Assembly: GCA_001936135.1 (NCBI GenBank)
Contig: CP012809.1
Location: 2,901,501-2,965,500, forward strand
Direction: 5' to 3'
Origin: Saccharomycopsis fibuligera x Saccharomycopsis cf. fibuligera
Taxonomy: Eukaryota > Ascomycota > Saccharomycetes > Ascoideales > Saccharomycopsidaceae
Length of the DNA: 64,000 nucleotides
The notes below the pieces were generated by a model that saw only the letters and a program-made list of their open reading frames with translations, did no database searches and was not told the DNA's origin. Made by a program: the position numbers and the translations under genes. Positions 30,378 through 44,678 of the stretch are shown piece by piece. Position 1 is the stretch's first letter. Each line of letters opens with the position of its first letter.

Positions 30378-32213
30378 ATGTTCAGCTCGCCTTATAAATT
30401 TCCCAATGACCAGAAGCTTAGGAGTAAGAAGCGCAAACTTCAAAGTCTAGTACAGAGGTACACAGATTACCAGATCAGCCAGAAAGCTCTACTACTGCAA
30501 GGACATCATGACCAAAACGGACATAATGATTCTGATTCCAGTGATACAGACAGAAACAGCGACAGCAGTGATAGCAATGATGGCGATGAGAATAGTGACG
30601 GAGAGGATAATAATATACGCAAGAGTCGCCGGGGCAAGAAAAGCGCTTTCGAAGCTAGTTTGTCAGGAATGAACAAATCAACTTGGGTTTATAATGCATT
30701 TGTGGTGCAAAAAAATGGATACGAACTACTTCCTGACATTAATCCCACGCTAAAGAAAAACCAGTATGGAGTACCACTAGTTGGAAAACTAAACAACGCT
30801 AAACAGTTTGAATCAAATTCATTTGCGAGAAGTCATTTGGCATTGTTAAATAACTTGCTTCATGGGATGATTTTGAAGCAAAACTGGATTGCAGCATACA
30901 GGATATTTTCGCTATTGATGAAATTATACATATCCAAGCCAAAGTTTGTCAAGTTCAATGTGCTATGGCCCATTGGCCTACTCATTTTGCAGAAGTTGGA
31001 AGAAAAAGAGTTTAAAAACAGTCTTGAGCAGCTGGTGTTACAGACCAAAGAAAAGAAACAGTTTAGCTCTGTTCCAATGGTTTACAATAATCCATTATCT
31101 GTCAATCCGAAAGCAATGTCCAAGCTCCCAGTAGACAAAAACAGACTCAAACAGTTTTTAGATGAAGAAAGGCTAGCTGTTTTGAACAAAAAATCAGACA
31201 AGTTTTTACAGTGGCTAGTCAGCTTTAACACTCATATGAACGCCCGCAGCAAAAAGTACAGATTATCTTCACTCATCATTGCTTTATTTTTGTGGAATTA
31301 TGTCACTAGCATATCTGCCTACGATAACACCTTCCTACGGAACATTAATAAGCATTCATACACAATGATGGAGCAATTGTTCAAAAAAATAAACAACCAT
31401 ATTAGTGATTTTTTACTACAGTCATCATTTAATCAGGACCCAATATATCGATACATTGAGCTCTTGGTGACTTTTTTAGAATTTCGCTTTCTAGTTGTCA
31501 ATTACAAGCGGAATTCTGAAGTGCGTGTCAATACTGCAAAAATTGAACCCATGATGAAGAAGTTCACAGAGTTGCGAAATGAGTTGGAAAATAACCCAGA
31601 ATTCATGTTTGATCATGATAAACTTGATAGGGAGTATAACAGATTGCACCGGTATTATCTCGCAGAGGATGAAAGTTATTCAGATACTGCTTTGGCAGGG
31701 AACTCTAATAGTTCTAGAGAAGTTTCAGATTCTGAAACATCGTCATTAAGTACTAACAAAGATTTCAAAACAGTAAAGAAGCCCCAGCAGCAGCAGCAGT
31801 CACATCAACAACAACAAGCACAACATCAACCATCAGCTCTTTCGTCAGCATCTTCGTCAGTACCATTGGCATCTAATGCAGTTACAGCAGATATATCACG
31901 AAGAAGTGCCAATTTGACATCAGTCTTCGAGTCTGATGATTCTGACGAAACAGAGGGTGATGAAAATGATGATAACGATTTTCGAAAGAAGGGACAAGCT
32001 TCAAAAAAACGCAACAGAGCTGGTTTTGACTCCAGTGATGACAGTGATAATAACTTTGATGGAAACACTGGCGGAGGTTTTAATTATGCTGAATCTGAAG
32101 AAGCAAGACTAGATAGGGATATCGATATGCTTCTTCAAGATAATGAGATACGAAATGATCAGTTGGATGATTTTTTCAGTCAAAGACGATATTCTTTTAA
32201 TATGTTCAGTTAA
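30378..32213 (+). CDS. RRN11: RNA polymerase I core factor subunit Rrn11
   Basis: Rrn11, with Rrn6 and Rrn7, forms the core factor that recruits RNA polymerase I to the rDNA promoter in the nucleolus. The helical-repeat core is recognisable: LALLNNLLHGMILKQNWIAA then YRIFSLLMKLYI, followed by VLWPIGLLILQKLEE. This matches yeast Rrn11 (LLHLNVSRHNWSLAYKIF, then LWGIGVEIL). The start is ATG 30378 (MFSSPYKFPND), which resembles the short basic start of the family. The product is 611 aa against 507 in S. cerevisiae; the excess comes from an acidic Ser/Asp/Asn patch near residues 50-80 and a Gln/Ser-rich acidic segment after about 445. The divergent neighbour is the SUMO-like gene. I rely on short motifs in a fast-evolving family. 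Confidence 0.75.
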   Translation: MFSSPYKFPNDQKLRSKKRKLQSLVQRYTDYQISQKALLLQGHHDQNGHNDSDSSDTDRNSDSSDSNDGDENSDGEDNNIRKSRRGKKSAFEASLSGMNKSTWVYNAFVVQKNGYELLPDINPTLKKNQYGVPLVGKLNNAKQFESNSFARSHLALLNNLLHGMILKQNWIAAYRIFSLLMKLYISKPKFVKFNVLWPIGLLILQKLEEKEFKNSLEQLVLQTKEKKQFSSVPMVYNNPLSVNPKAMSKLPVDKNRLKQFLDEERLAVLNKKSDKFLQWLVSFNTHMNARSKKYRLSSLIIALFLWNYVTSISAYDNTFLRNINKHSYTMMEQLFKKINNHISDFLLQSSFNQDPIYRYIELLVTFLEFRFLVVNYKRNSEVRVNTAKIEPMMKKFTELRNELENNPEFMFDHDKLDREYNRLHRYYLAEDESYSDTALAGNSNSSREVSDSETSSLSTNKDFKTVKKPQQQQQSHQQQQAQHQPSALSSASSSVPLASNAVTADISRRSANLTSVFESDDSDETEGDENDDNDFRKKGQASKKRNRAGFDSSDDSDNNFDGNTGGGFNYAESEEARLDRDIDMLLQDNEIRNDQLDDFFSQRRYSFNMFS

Positions 32214-33001
32214 TAGCTGCGAAAAAATAAAAGAGAAAAGAGAAAATAAAAACACAATGTACCATTATTCCATTCAGTTCTCCCTTGCTACTTTATAATT
32301 TACATTCAAATAATATAAGATTGCATTATAGACGTTACATTTATACAGTGTGTCACCACTCGTAAGCTCAAAGAAATATCTCTGAAGAGTAAAGTTAATT
32401 GTCGTTATGGTTCTCATTAGTGTGTGCGTTGGATCACACGAAAAACTATTTACGAGCCATTGGCCAACCTCTCAGCTCGGTTTAAAAAATTTTATTTTTA
32501 GTGTTGTAGCACAGTACCTTTTGAAACCAAATGATGATAAGGTAATTTTGGAGCATAACTGTGGTTTAACTTGGCCATAAACTTGTCATAGTTGTCTAAT
32601 ATTGACATCTGGAACTTTGTCAACAGCAATTAATGTGATAATTGTTCCAAAAGTTTTAAAAGCCGCCAATTTTTCTTGTCCTCTTTTTCAGCGTTGGTGA
32701 AGTTTCTATCTGATGCACTTCCTATATAATATTTCTATAAGCTGCTATGAAATGGCTTGACAACCAACATCTTCTGATAAGGCAACTGACTGGAATATGC
32801 GGAGGTAAAAGTATATAAACATGAAAGCTATATGTAAGAGAAAGGATGATGGAATTCAAGAGGATATGTTAAACATATTAAAGACTGAAAAACCGTATAC
32901 AAATTGCTTTAATAATTTTTAATAAGCTGTGCCAAAATCATATAGCTTTATTATTTTGAAAATATATATTGAATCCTTGAAAAATATACAGCCCCATTAC
33001 A
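32214..33001. other. Spacer between the 3' ends of RRN11 and RNH201
   Basis: Convergent 3' ends; A/T-rich, no gene seen. Confidence 0.5.
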
Positions 33002-34315
33002 TTATATACTCGTCACATTCTCACCATACCATAATGTCGAAACTTCCAAATTGTCCAATTTACTCTTCTGCTCCAACTCATCATCCCCATTGTCATTTTT
33101 TTTAAAAAAAGCATTAATCGCTTTTCCATTTCCATTGCCATAATCAATTTTCTTCATGCGGATATCGTCTTCCCAAATAACTCCAACTTTACTATGATTT
33201 AGCAACACCGTTTTTGTAGTTTGCCAACTGTATCGTACCACTTGATCCCATCCTAACAATGGATTGATCCGACCATGGAGCCAAGCAGTGGTACGTGGAT
33301 CGGAGGGATATCCGGAACCATATTGTGTAGCTGACAAACCCTGAGTTGCAGCATGTTGGTTTTCTAAAAGGTTGTATTGGCGTAATATAATGTCTCTGGT
33401 AACCTTTGCCACTACCGAAGCAGCACTGACTATCGGGTATAGAGAATCTGCTTTTTTAGCCACAGTAACTTTAAGGCTGGGAAAGATCTTGCTAAGTTTT
33501 TCCTGATATGTGGTTGGTGGGCCCACTGTATCAATATAAACGTGGGTTACTTTGGGTTGTTTTACAACGTTACTATTATTAGGCGATTTTGGTTGAAGAA
33601 GTGTAAGAGTTTTAGCGATAAGGGCAATGGTTGTCTCGTGAGCTTGGTTGTTCAAGTTGTTAAAATTGGTCAGGTTAAGCATCTCAGAAGATATATCACG
33701 GGCAGTGAGATTAGTAATGGCATAGCCAATGTTTTGCTGCAACACATTTACATCATCTTGAGTATCACTATCATTATCAACATTCCCGCAAATTGCGTGA
33801 AGCAATTCAGTTCTTTTAAAGTCTGTCAATTTTTTGGAATCGTCGAAATCATAATCACTCAATATCTTCAAGTTTTTCTTCATGCAGTATGCTAATGAGT
33901 AAACCATGGGACCAAGAACCGGTCCTCTACCGGCCTCGTCTATGCCTAAGATAATGTCATTTCCATCATCATCATCATCACCATCATCATAATTTTCCTG
34001 TTGGGCTTCTAGAATTGCTGACGGGATCTTGGAAACATAGGTATATGAATCATGAATTGACTTGATTTTTTCTTGTCCGCCGCTTTGACACTTTATATTT
34101 TTTGCTGGTACTTCAGCATTATTGGGGCTGTTATTTTTTTGTTCATTAAGAGCAATGATTTTACTTTTGAGAAGTGGAGCGACAGTTGGAGGAATAAAAC
34201 TGGCTAAATGTGGAGGAAGACCATTATTTTTACTGTTGGTTGTACCACCAGTACGCTGCTTTTTGGCTGGTGGCGGTAACATATCAGCTGGCTCTGAATC
34301 TGAAATGTCTATCAT
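33002..34315 (-). CDS. RNH201: Ribonuclease H2 catalytic subunit A
   Basis: RNase H2 removes ribonucleotides and RNA from DNA duplexes in the nucleus. The catalytic motif LGIDEAGRGPVLGP (first Asp at about 126) opens the domain, followed by FDDSKKLTDFKR, HVYIDTVGPP, VTVAKKADSLYPIVSAASVVAK and the C-terminal GSGYPSDPRTTAWL. All acidic active-site residues look intact. From ATG 34315 the protein is 437 aa, against about 307 in S. cerevisiae. The excess is an N-terminal stretch of about 120 residues with PPPAKKQR (possible nuclear signal) and an Asp-rich patch just before the domain. The family normally begins near SYTYVSKIPSAIL here. The frame stays open beyond 34315 without another ATG, so a short upstream exon is possible. 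Confidence 0.93.
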   Translation of the reverse strand: MIDISDSEPADMLPPPAKKQRTGGTTNSKNNGLPPHLASFIPPTVAPLLKSKIIALNEQKNNSPNNAEVPAKNIKCQSGGQEKIKSIHDSYTYVSKIPSAILEAQQENYDDGDDDDDGNDIILGIDEAGRGPVLGPMVYSLAYCMKKNLKILSDYDFDDSKKLTDFKRTELLHAICGNVDNDSDTQDDVNVLQQNIGYAITNLTARDISSEMLNLTNFNNLNNQAHETTIALIAKTLTLLQPKSPNNSNVVKQPKVTHVYIDTVGPPTTYQEKLSKIFPSLKVTVAKKADSLYPIVSAASVVAKVTRDIILRQYNLLENQHAATQGLSATQYGSGYPSDPRTTAWLHGRINPLLGWDQVVRYSWQTTKTVLLNHSKVGVIWEDDIRMKKIDYGNGNGKAINAFFKKNDNGDDELEQKSKLDNLEVSTLWYGENVTSI

Positions 34316-35884
34316 CGTAGTGTTTGGAATCTGATAAGTTTGGTTTGCTAAAAAATCTGGGTCTATTGCTATTATCACAGGAAAGCACCTTGATTGAATC
34401 TTGATCTTCTTCTGTCTCTCTGATGTTGATGTGTTTACTAGAAAAATAAAATAAAATATACACGCGCGTCGCGTCTTCGGTTACGAGCAATGCACAGAGA
34501 AAAATTGTTCAAAAAATTATGAAAAAATAGCATTTAAACCGAAGCTGAAATTTTTCATCCATTCTTTCAATCTTTTTTCTTTTTTCTTCTCTCCTCTGTT
34601 TTCTATTCAGTATCTCCCATTGCCCTAGTTTAGGTGACCCTAAACTAAATCAGTTGGGGAGCTGAACAATCAGAGTGTACGTGCATTATCATCTTAAAAT
34701 GATCTATGGAGAAAGGGATCATGGGCACAATATTGCAACTAATTATAAATTTTTGGGCTTTACATGATGAGGAACAAAACTGCGTTATCGTATTGAAATA
34801 ATTAAAAAATATGAAAACCTATTCTTACACATTCTGACAAGTCTTATAATTTGTTGCAATATTGTTGCTTGTTGACAAGATCACCTCATAATATGGATTA
34901 AATTTAAAAAACCAAAGAAAAACTTGAACATTAACTAACAGAATACAGACTAGCATTTAATTACTTTCAATGGCAATGCTTCTTATTATGCTGTTTATTT
35001 TCGCCTGAATGGCTGCTTATGGAAGTAAACTGTTTATATAGTTGTACGTTTGTATCATCTATTACTCAATAAACGGAGCACTGAAAAATTAATTAAATAT
35101 CAATTGTAGTTTTTAATTGTGGCGTAAGAATGTTTTACAAAACGACTTCGAAAGTCTGTACAAAATTGAATGCATTGCCGGCAAATAAAAAAAAAAAAAA
35201 AAAATCAGAATTCAAAGCAATATTGTTACTCTCTCTCTCTCTCTCTCTCGCTCTAGTTGAGTTGAACACGATTTTGAGTTTTGCCATTTTGTTTCCCCGG
35301 TAACTACTTTTCCCCCTCAAATCTGAGCGTTTTGCGTGCATTGGAGGTAGCTTTGTATCAAATTTTTGTAAGGTAGATTGCATCGCAAAGATTACTCTTC
35401 TATAGTCTTGAGGCTCATATTAAGTATACTATTACTGTTTTGTTAGCCAATTTAAAATTTGATTTAGTGGAGGGATGTTGAAATTGGTGAAAATTCATTG
35501 TTTTGCCAAAATTTTCTTTTTAATGATTTCTTTTTCTACTGCTAAACGGCTTACGTTATTTGCATATATGAGATCGCTTTAGTATACTGGTATAACTCAA
35601 CAAGATAAAGACACATTCATAAGCCAGAAAAAAAATCTTATAAATGAGCATGAATAACAATTTAAAATAAAATAATAGAATAAATAGCTGAATTTCTTCA
35701 TCCGCTTTGCTGAAGACTTTACAATTCTTGAAAACAAACCGCAATAAAAAACACATCCTGCAAGAAAAGTCATTAACACTATAGTACATAGAATAAGCAA
35801 AACAAAAACAAATTTGACAAAATAGAAAGGCAACAAAAAAGGATTATGCTAAAAACCGCAACAGTAACAAAACTGAGATCTAAC
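34316..35884. other. Spacer upstream of RNH201
   Basis: No gene seen. It holds the RNH201 promoter and the RRP40 3' end. A short A run (about 35188-35203) and a TC repeat (about 35231-35248) are simple repeats. Confidence 0.5.
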
Positions 35885-36598
35885 TCAAAGACCATTTTTA
35901 CCCCAAATTTCCTTCAACAACTGATCCAACTCCAGCTGCTTGACGTGCTGCGCACGATTAATATACTCACAACAAGCCAATGTAGTTCTAATCTCCCCAG
36001 TCTTTATCCATATTTTACCATTCACGCCAATGGCAATTTCAAATTCACAACGTTTACTAAGTTTAATCAACACTTCGTTGGATTCATTAAATAACAAAAA
36101 TCGAGCAAACGCAAGGTCCACGTTTACCAAATTCCCACCATTTAATTCCCCAAACCCTTCGGCTTTTCCCGAGGTGGAGTTATAACACTCCAATTCGATA
36201 TCAACGTTTGGATCATATGCGCTGACTTTTGCGTATACTAGAGCACCATTTTTCAAGTTTGGTCTGTTCTTTTTGGTGGCGTTTTCAAAGGCCATGTAAG
36301 ATAAAATTGCTGGCGTTTTGAAATTGTTTAAAGCAACTTTGAAAAATTCACCAAATGTGCCCTGGATGGTACCAATGACTAAATCGCCAACATTGGGAGA
36401 GTAGTTTTTGGATGATGTTTCCACTGTAATTAACTGTTTGTTTTTTTTCTCCTTGTGGGTGAAGATCCCTGCGGTAGTTAAGGTTACTTCATTGTTAGAT
36501 AATGGATTAACGTAAACTGTAGGCCCAACATTAAGCTTTTTGCTATTAAGAGTGTTTTCATCAACAGGAAGTTTGTCTCCTGGTACTATTATTGACAT
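35885..36598 (-). CDS. RRP40: Exosome cap subunit Rrp40
   Basis: Rrp40 is one of the three S1/KH proteins that cap the RNA exosome and guide RNA to the 3'-5' nuclease. The layout is an N-terminal domain (PGDKLP), then an S1 domain (YSPNVGDLVIGTIQGTFGEF, residues about 66-130), then a KH-like domain ending near GVNGKIWIKTGE. At 237 aa it equals the yeast protein (240). The ATG at 36598 starts MSIIVPGDKLP, the usual family N-terminus. YAF9 lies upstream on the same strand with a 371-base gap. Confidence 0.94.
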   Translation of the reverse strand: MSIIVPGDKLPVDENTLNSKKLNVGPTVYVNPLSNNEVTLTTAGIFTHKEKKNKQLITVETSSKNYSPNVGDLVIGTIQGTFGEFFKVALNNFKTPAILSYMAFENATKKNRPNLKNGALVYAKVSAYDPNVDIELECYNSTSGKAEGFGELNGGNLVNVDLAFARFLLFNESNEVLIKLSKRCEFEIAIGVNGKIWIKTGEIRTTLACCEYINRAQHVKQLELDQLLKEIWGKNGL

Positions 36599-36969
36599 TA
36601 TTTTATGGTGGTTGGCGACTTGAGGGTAGTTTGGAATATAATGCGATGATGGTTTGATTTGTGGTATTGAAAATTTTCGATGTTGGTTTTTTTTCTTTAT
36701 TTTTTTTGATGATTGCCTTGCTTCCTGCGCGGTGGTTTTAATAACATCCGTGCAGATGGTACATGTATTTTCATGTATGCAGTGCGAATTTACTGTTAGA
36801 CATCATATACAGAAAACATGGAAGATGAAAAAATGAAAACAAGATAATAATCAAAAAGCCAAAACATATTACACTGAGCCCTCTTGGTTGCACAATTAAT
36901 GGTCTAAAACTGCACTAACCGACAGGATCTTAAAACCGTGAAAACCAATTCTCACATCAAACTAACCTC
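36599..36969. other. Spacer between YAF9 and RRP40
   Basis: RRP40 promoter and YAF9 3' end; nothing else seen. Confidence 0.5.
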
Positions 36970-37736
36970 TCACTTGCCCCCATTTTCAACCAACTTTTTA
37001 TTCTGGAAATCCAACTCTTGGATCCTCTTTTTTGCATTCAAAATCTGTTCCTGTACTGCTGCTAATCCTTGGTTAATTCTGAATAACTCTTCCGCTTCTA
37101 ACTCCGAACTAAACACATTCTCCAGAGTTTTCTTCGTCTGTAACAAATGGCCCGGCTTATCTGTCAACACTTTGAAAAATTCTTCTGTTGGCTCATTAAA
37201 AATCAACTCATCGTAAAGAATTGATTCCACTGTACCATCCTCTTTAGCCACTCCTGCGCTTAAGTTTGGTGCTGTGCCTACGGGCATCAAATTATTATAG
37301 GGATGTAATTTCAAATGATGATAAAATTGGACTGGTTTTTCATTAGCTTCAGGCTGAAAAAAAATCTTGATAATAATTTCAAATTCACCCCAGCCTGTCT
37401 CCGTAATTTCGAATGGCGGATGCTCAATGGTACGTAATGGGTTCCGGATGGTGTCGTGGAGCTTGAAAACTACCTTTTTAATCATCAGTAAATCTTGCGA
37501 TTTGGTTGGGTCTCGCACAAATATTGTCCATGAATGAGTGTGGTCTTGAGGAACATTTGCTGGTTTGGTGGTGGAATCAAATGGGGTGGCGGTGTTGCCA
37601 TATATTATTGGTCTAGCAATAGATATGTTCTGTTTGGTAATGGTTAGTATTTTTTTAATAAAGACAAAAGAGAAATGGAAGCAAAACTGACAAATAAGTT
37701 AGAACATACCTTCACTCTCTTTGCATGCGGTGCCAT
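36970..37736 (-). CDS. YAF9: YEATS-domain histone reader Yaf9 (one intron)
   Basis: Yaf9 is shared by the NuA4 acetyltransferase and SWR1 remodelling complexes and reads acylated histone H3. Exon 1 is only 27 bases (37736-37710: MAPHAKRVK); the 80-nt intron (37709-37630) has donor GTATGT, branch site TACTAAC and acceptor ACAG; exon 2 is 37629-36970. The join gives 228 aa, against 226 in S. cerevisiae. The YEATS fold is evident: RPIIYGNTA, then HSWTIFVRD, VVFKLHDTI, HPPFEITETGWGEFEI and KPVQFYHHLKLHPY. A C-terminal coiled coil (about 170-225) would bind partners. The start is sound because the tiny first exon matches the family N-terminus. Confidence 0.95.
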
Positions 37737-38542
37737 ATTTATTACCTTCTGTTTATTATTATATTCTTATTATTCGGTTACTATTATTTTTATTTATATC
37801 AGTTCAACTTTTTATGAAATGATGCCAACAAGAACGGCACTTTAACATGCACAGCATTATCCTCATCATCGCTGTTTATTCATTTTTCGCATGTTGATGT
37901 TGATGCTGCGGTTTCATTGATATTTTGTTTTCTGATATTACCCTGCCTTCTCCTGAGTGCTCTTTAATATATAAAGTATCCACCATCCTGGTGGAGCCAT
38001 TTAGTCATTAATTAAACTGTTATAGTATATATAGTTAGTATCTGCTGAATGACTTAGCATTACTCTAAATTAATGTTCACAGCCAGTACAATCAGCAACT
38101 CTTTTTTTTTCTTTTCTTTTTGTAGCAAAATTAGCTATCATGGGTTCTTCTCAAATATATATATTTACTGAATGTCACACAGAATCTCACTTGGAAAACA
38201 AGTGTGCTAAAAACAAAATTTATCACTAATTGATTGCTAATGAATAGTGCACCACAATAAAATTACATCTTTCTTATTACGCGCAACTGCTCAAATATTC
38301 TAAAATACAAAGTTCACAACTTTTTTTGCTTTTGTATCACGTATGTATGTAAATGAACCTATACAGTTGATTAATTAAATGATGAAAAATAACGTAACTG
38401 AATCAAAGCACAACAACGTGATATAATGCAATGGAAGGAAAAGAGGAAAGGGAATGAATGAGTGGATGAATGAATGAGTGGATGACAAAATGCTGCTCAA
38501 ATTAAAGCATTTGAATAGACATGCATGTATTTTTTTGATTGC
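37737..38542. other. Spacer upstream of YAF9
   Basis: YAF9 promoter plus the TMA46 3' end. A (GAATGAGTG)-like short repeat occurs near 38453-38483. No gene seen. Confidence 0.5.
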
Positions 38543-39935
38543 TTATTTGACTACTTCTTCAGGTGCAGTAACGGTCGTTTGCACATCACCATTCTGCTGA
38601 GCTTGGTCAAGACTATTCACCTTGGATTCAAGGCCACCATTAACTTCACTATCAGCCTTAGTTTCAGCTTTAGCAACACCATCAGCCTCAATGCTCTTGG
38701 ATGACGGCTCCTGGTCATCATTTTCAAAATAATTAATTGTTCCTTCACCATAGTCTCTAATATTTTCATCCTTTTCAGCTTCTCTTAATGTTTTTTGGAA
38801 TTCACTCAAATCCCAAACATCATCATCTTCATCATTCTTTAATTCACCAGTAGCAGCATCATAACTGCCTTCAGCTATTAATTTGTCTTTGAATCTTTGT
38901 TCAATGACTTCCCTACCCGTCATTATCTTCTTACCATTAGCAGCTACTTTTTTCTTTTCATTGAGTCTCTTAAGCTGATGTTCTTTTTTCCATTTACGGA
39001 AACTTTCTGGAGTAATTGGAGTCAAATTCTTACCTAGTTTGTCTTTTTCCATTTCGATGAAATCTTCCAATGTAAGTTTTGGTGCATTATCAGCAGCCAA
39101 CTGTTCCAATCTTCTTTGCTCTTTAGTTTTAAGCACAAATCCTTCTGGTAAAGAATGCTTATATTTACAATCTTTACCACCATTCGGACAAACCCAAAAC
39201 CAACCATATTTACAGTTTTCCACCGCGTCAAGGAAAAATTTGCATACAATATCAGTAGTAGTTTGATTATTGCCTTGTTTAGATTTGACAACTTTTCTTA
39301 ATTTTTCTTCATCCCAATCTTCCATATTGTCATTTTCTTTTTCTTCTCTAGCATCAGTGTATAAATCCTTCTTGGCACTTTTACGTCCAATATTCAAATC
39401 ATGACTAAATTTGCATCGGTCACCTTTGTTACATTGACCTTCTTTGAAATATGCACAAAGCACTGATTTTGGATCGGTACCAAATGGCACTTTCTGTTGA
39501 ATTATTGGATTATTGAGAAGTAATGCGTCCTTTTTGGCCTTTTCAGCGGCCGCTTTTTCAGCGGCTCTCTTTTTAGCTAAAGCTTCTTGTTTTTTTGGAT
39601 CAACTTGACCTTGAATTTGAGAGATTTGTTTTTGAACTCTCTTGGATTTGTTTTTCTGTAAGAGTTAAGTTAGTACTTTTATTCTCGTACCTTTAACAAA
39701 AAGTATAATATAAAGATCAAACCCGCAATCCCCATAAACGATCACTGAAGGTAGCATACCAGTCAGAACAATTATAACAATTATAACAATTATTATAACA
39801 ATATTAATAACAATTAACTAAAAAAGCACTTACATTCTTCAACCCAAAAGTCTTATCTTCAAGATCCTTGGCCTTCTTTTGTTTTTGAGCCTTAGATTGA
39901 CCTCCGCCTTGTTGCTTCTTGTTCTTTGGTGGCAT
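38543..39935 (-). CDS. TMA46: CCCH zinc-finger ribosome-associated protein Tma46/DFRP1 (one intron)
   Basis: Tma46 (human ZC3H15/DFRP1) binds the Rbg1/DRG1 GTPase and associates with translating ribosomes. Exon 1 is 39935-39834 (34 codons, ending in TFGLKN) and exon 2 is 39655-38543; the 178-nt intron has donor GTAAGT, branch site GTACTAAC and acceptor ACAG. The product is 404 aa. The very basic N-terminus (MPPKNKKQQ) is typical. Two CCCH fingers follow: CAYFKEGQCNKGDRCKFSH near 101 and a second from about 172 (CKFFLDAVENCKYGWFWVC, then CKYKH). After them come the DFRP segment (LTLEDFIEMEKDKLG, TPESFRKWKK) and an acidic tail. Yeast Tma46 is 345 aa; the tail accounts for the difference. Confidence 0.94.
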
Positions 39936-41200
39936 TTTCCTTCAATACTTTAGTTGTATGTGTTGTATAAGTCTCTAACTAGTACTTTCGTATGAATGTC
40001 TAATATGATAGAATCTGTGATATACCGCTATTTATCGATGTCTGAATCAATAAATAGGTCCTCTGTTGAGTGCTGTGTATGAATGAGAACTGTAGTGTAA
40101 ATCAAAAAAAGAAAAAAAGAAAACCACAGTATTTCAAAATAATATTATATTTCAAAATAAAAACGCTTGGTCCCTTTTTATTTTCAAATGTCTAAAAGTA
40201 CAAAACTATCCCGTAAGGTTAGCTAGAAGATCTGTGTGTGGCTAGAGTTCTCTTTGTCTCTAACTGTCTAAATTGTCTATTTTTCGAACGTTCGTTCTCC
40301 AAAAGCACAAGCTCAAAGAATCGAAAAAAAAAAATAAAGCAGAAAAAAAAAAAGTAAAATATGACGTTAGCATATTTTTCAAAGGTCTCGCTCGCCGCCT
40401 GCCGCTCGCCGCTTTTTTCTTCCATTCGTTTCTTTTCTTTGCTCCGCGTCTGGCCAACTAAGTTTCCAATCGTTCTGTTAATAGTGGAGACAAAAGTTTA
40501 TGCTTGGAGCTTATAGCTGACTAAGCATTGTTGATATTACCCTCCTTTGATTACACCTATCCCCAAGATTCAAAATTTTCAGCTAAATTTAAATATTAGC
40601 ATTCGAAGAAACAACTGAAAAAAAATTTTTAGGAGGCCTGGGCTCGACACCATTCCAAAAATTTGGGTTTTATGAAGGACCGGGTAGTGCTATTTTTTTT
40701 TTATCAATATCCCGGATCCAGATCTAAGGTCGATCGGGGAGGGGCCAGGGACCCTGCAAATTAGGAAGTGATATAGCCATATTGTCTTGACGTCAAACAC
40801 CAAAAAGCTTCGCTTACCGCGTTCCTAATACCGTATTGGGGTAGCAAGGATTGGCAGAAACTATTTAGAATTGTGTAATATGATTTGACCTAATAAAGCT
40901 CTGTATCAATTTTCTCTCTTTGTTTTATATATCAGCGGTCTATTTACTCTTTTTATTGTTTTTTTTTTTTTTTTTTTTTTATCAAATTAAAAACTTCAAA
41001 GTTGAGAAAAAGAGCCACTTTGGCCCATTGAAGAAAATAATAAAATGACGAAAGATGTAAACGGAAAAGAAAAAAGAATTCTCGATAAAAACAATAACAT
41101 TAAAATTAAAATAAATAAATTAATTATAAAAAGATAAATATTAAGTGCAATGGTTAAAAAGGGTGATGTCTAAAAGTATGTGTAAAATCAAGTAAGAAAT
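39936..41200. other. Spacer between GFA1 3' end and TMA46 promoter
   Basis: No gene seen. A patch near 40620-40860 is more GC-rich than the surroundings, with a CAGGGACCCTG palindrome (40746-40756) and a CRE-type TGACGTCA (40788-40795). A T run of about 22 lies at 40959-40980. A non-coding RNA in the GC-rich patch is possible but I cannot show one. Confidence 0.45.
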
Positions 41201-44678
<3,478 letters not shown>

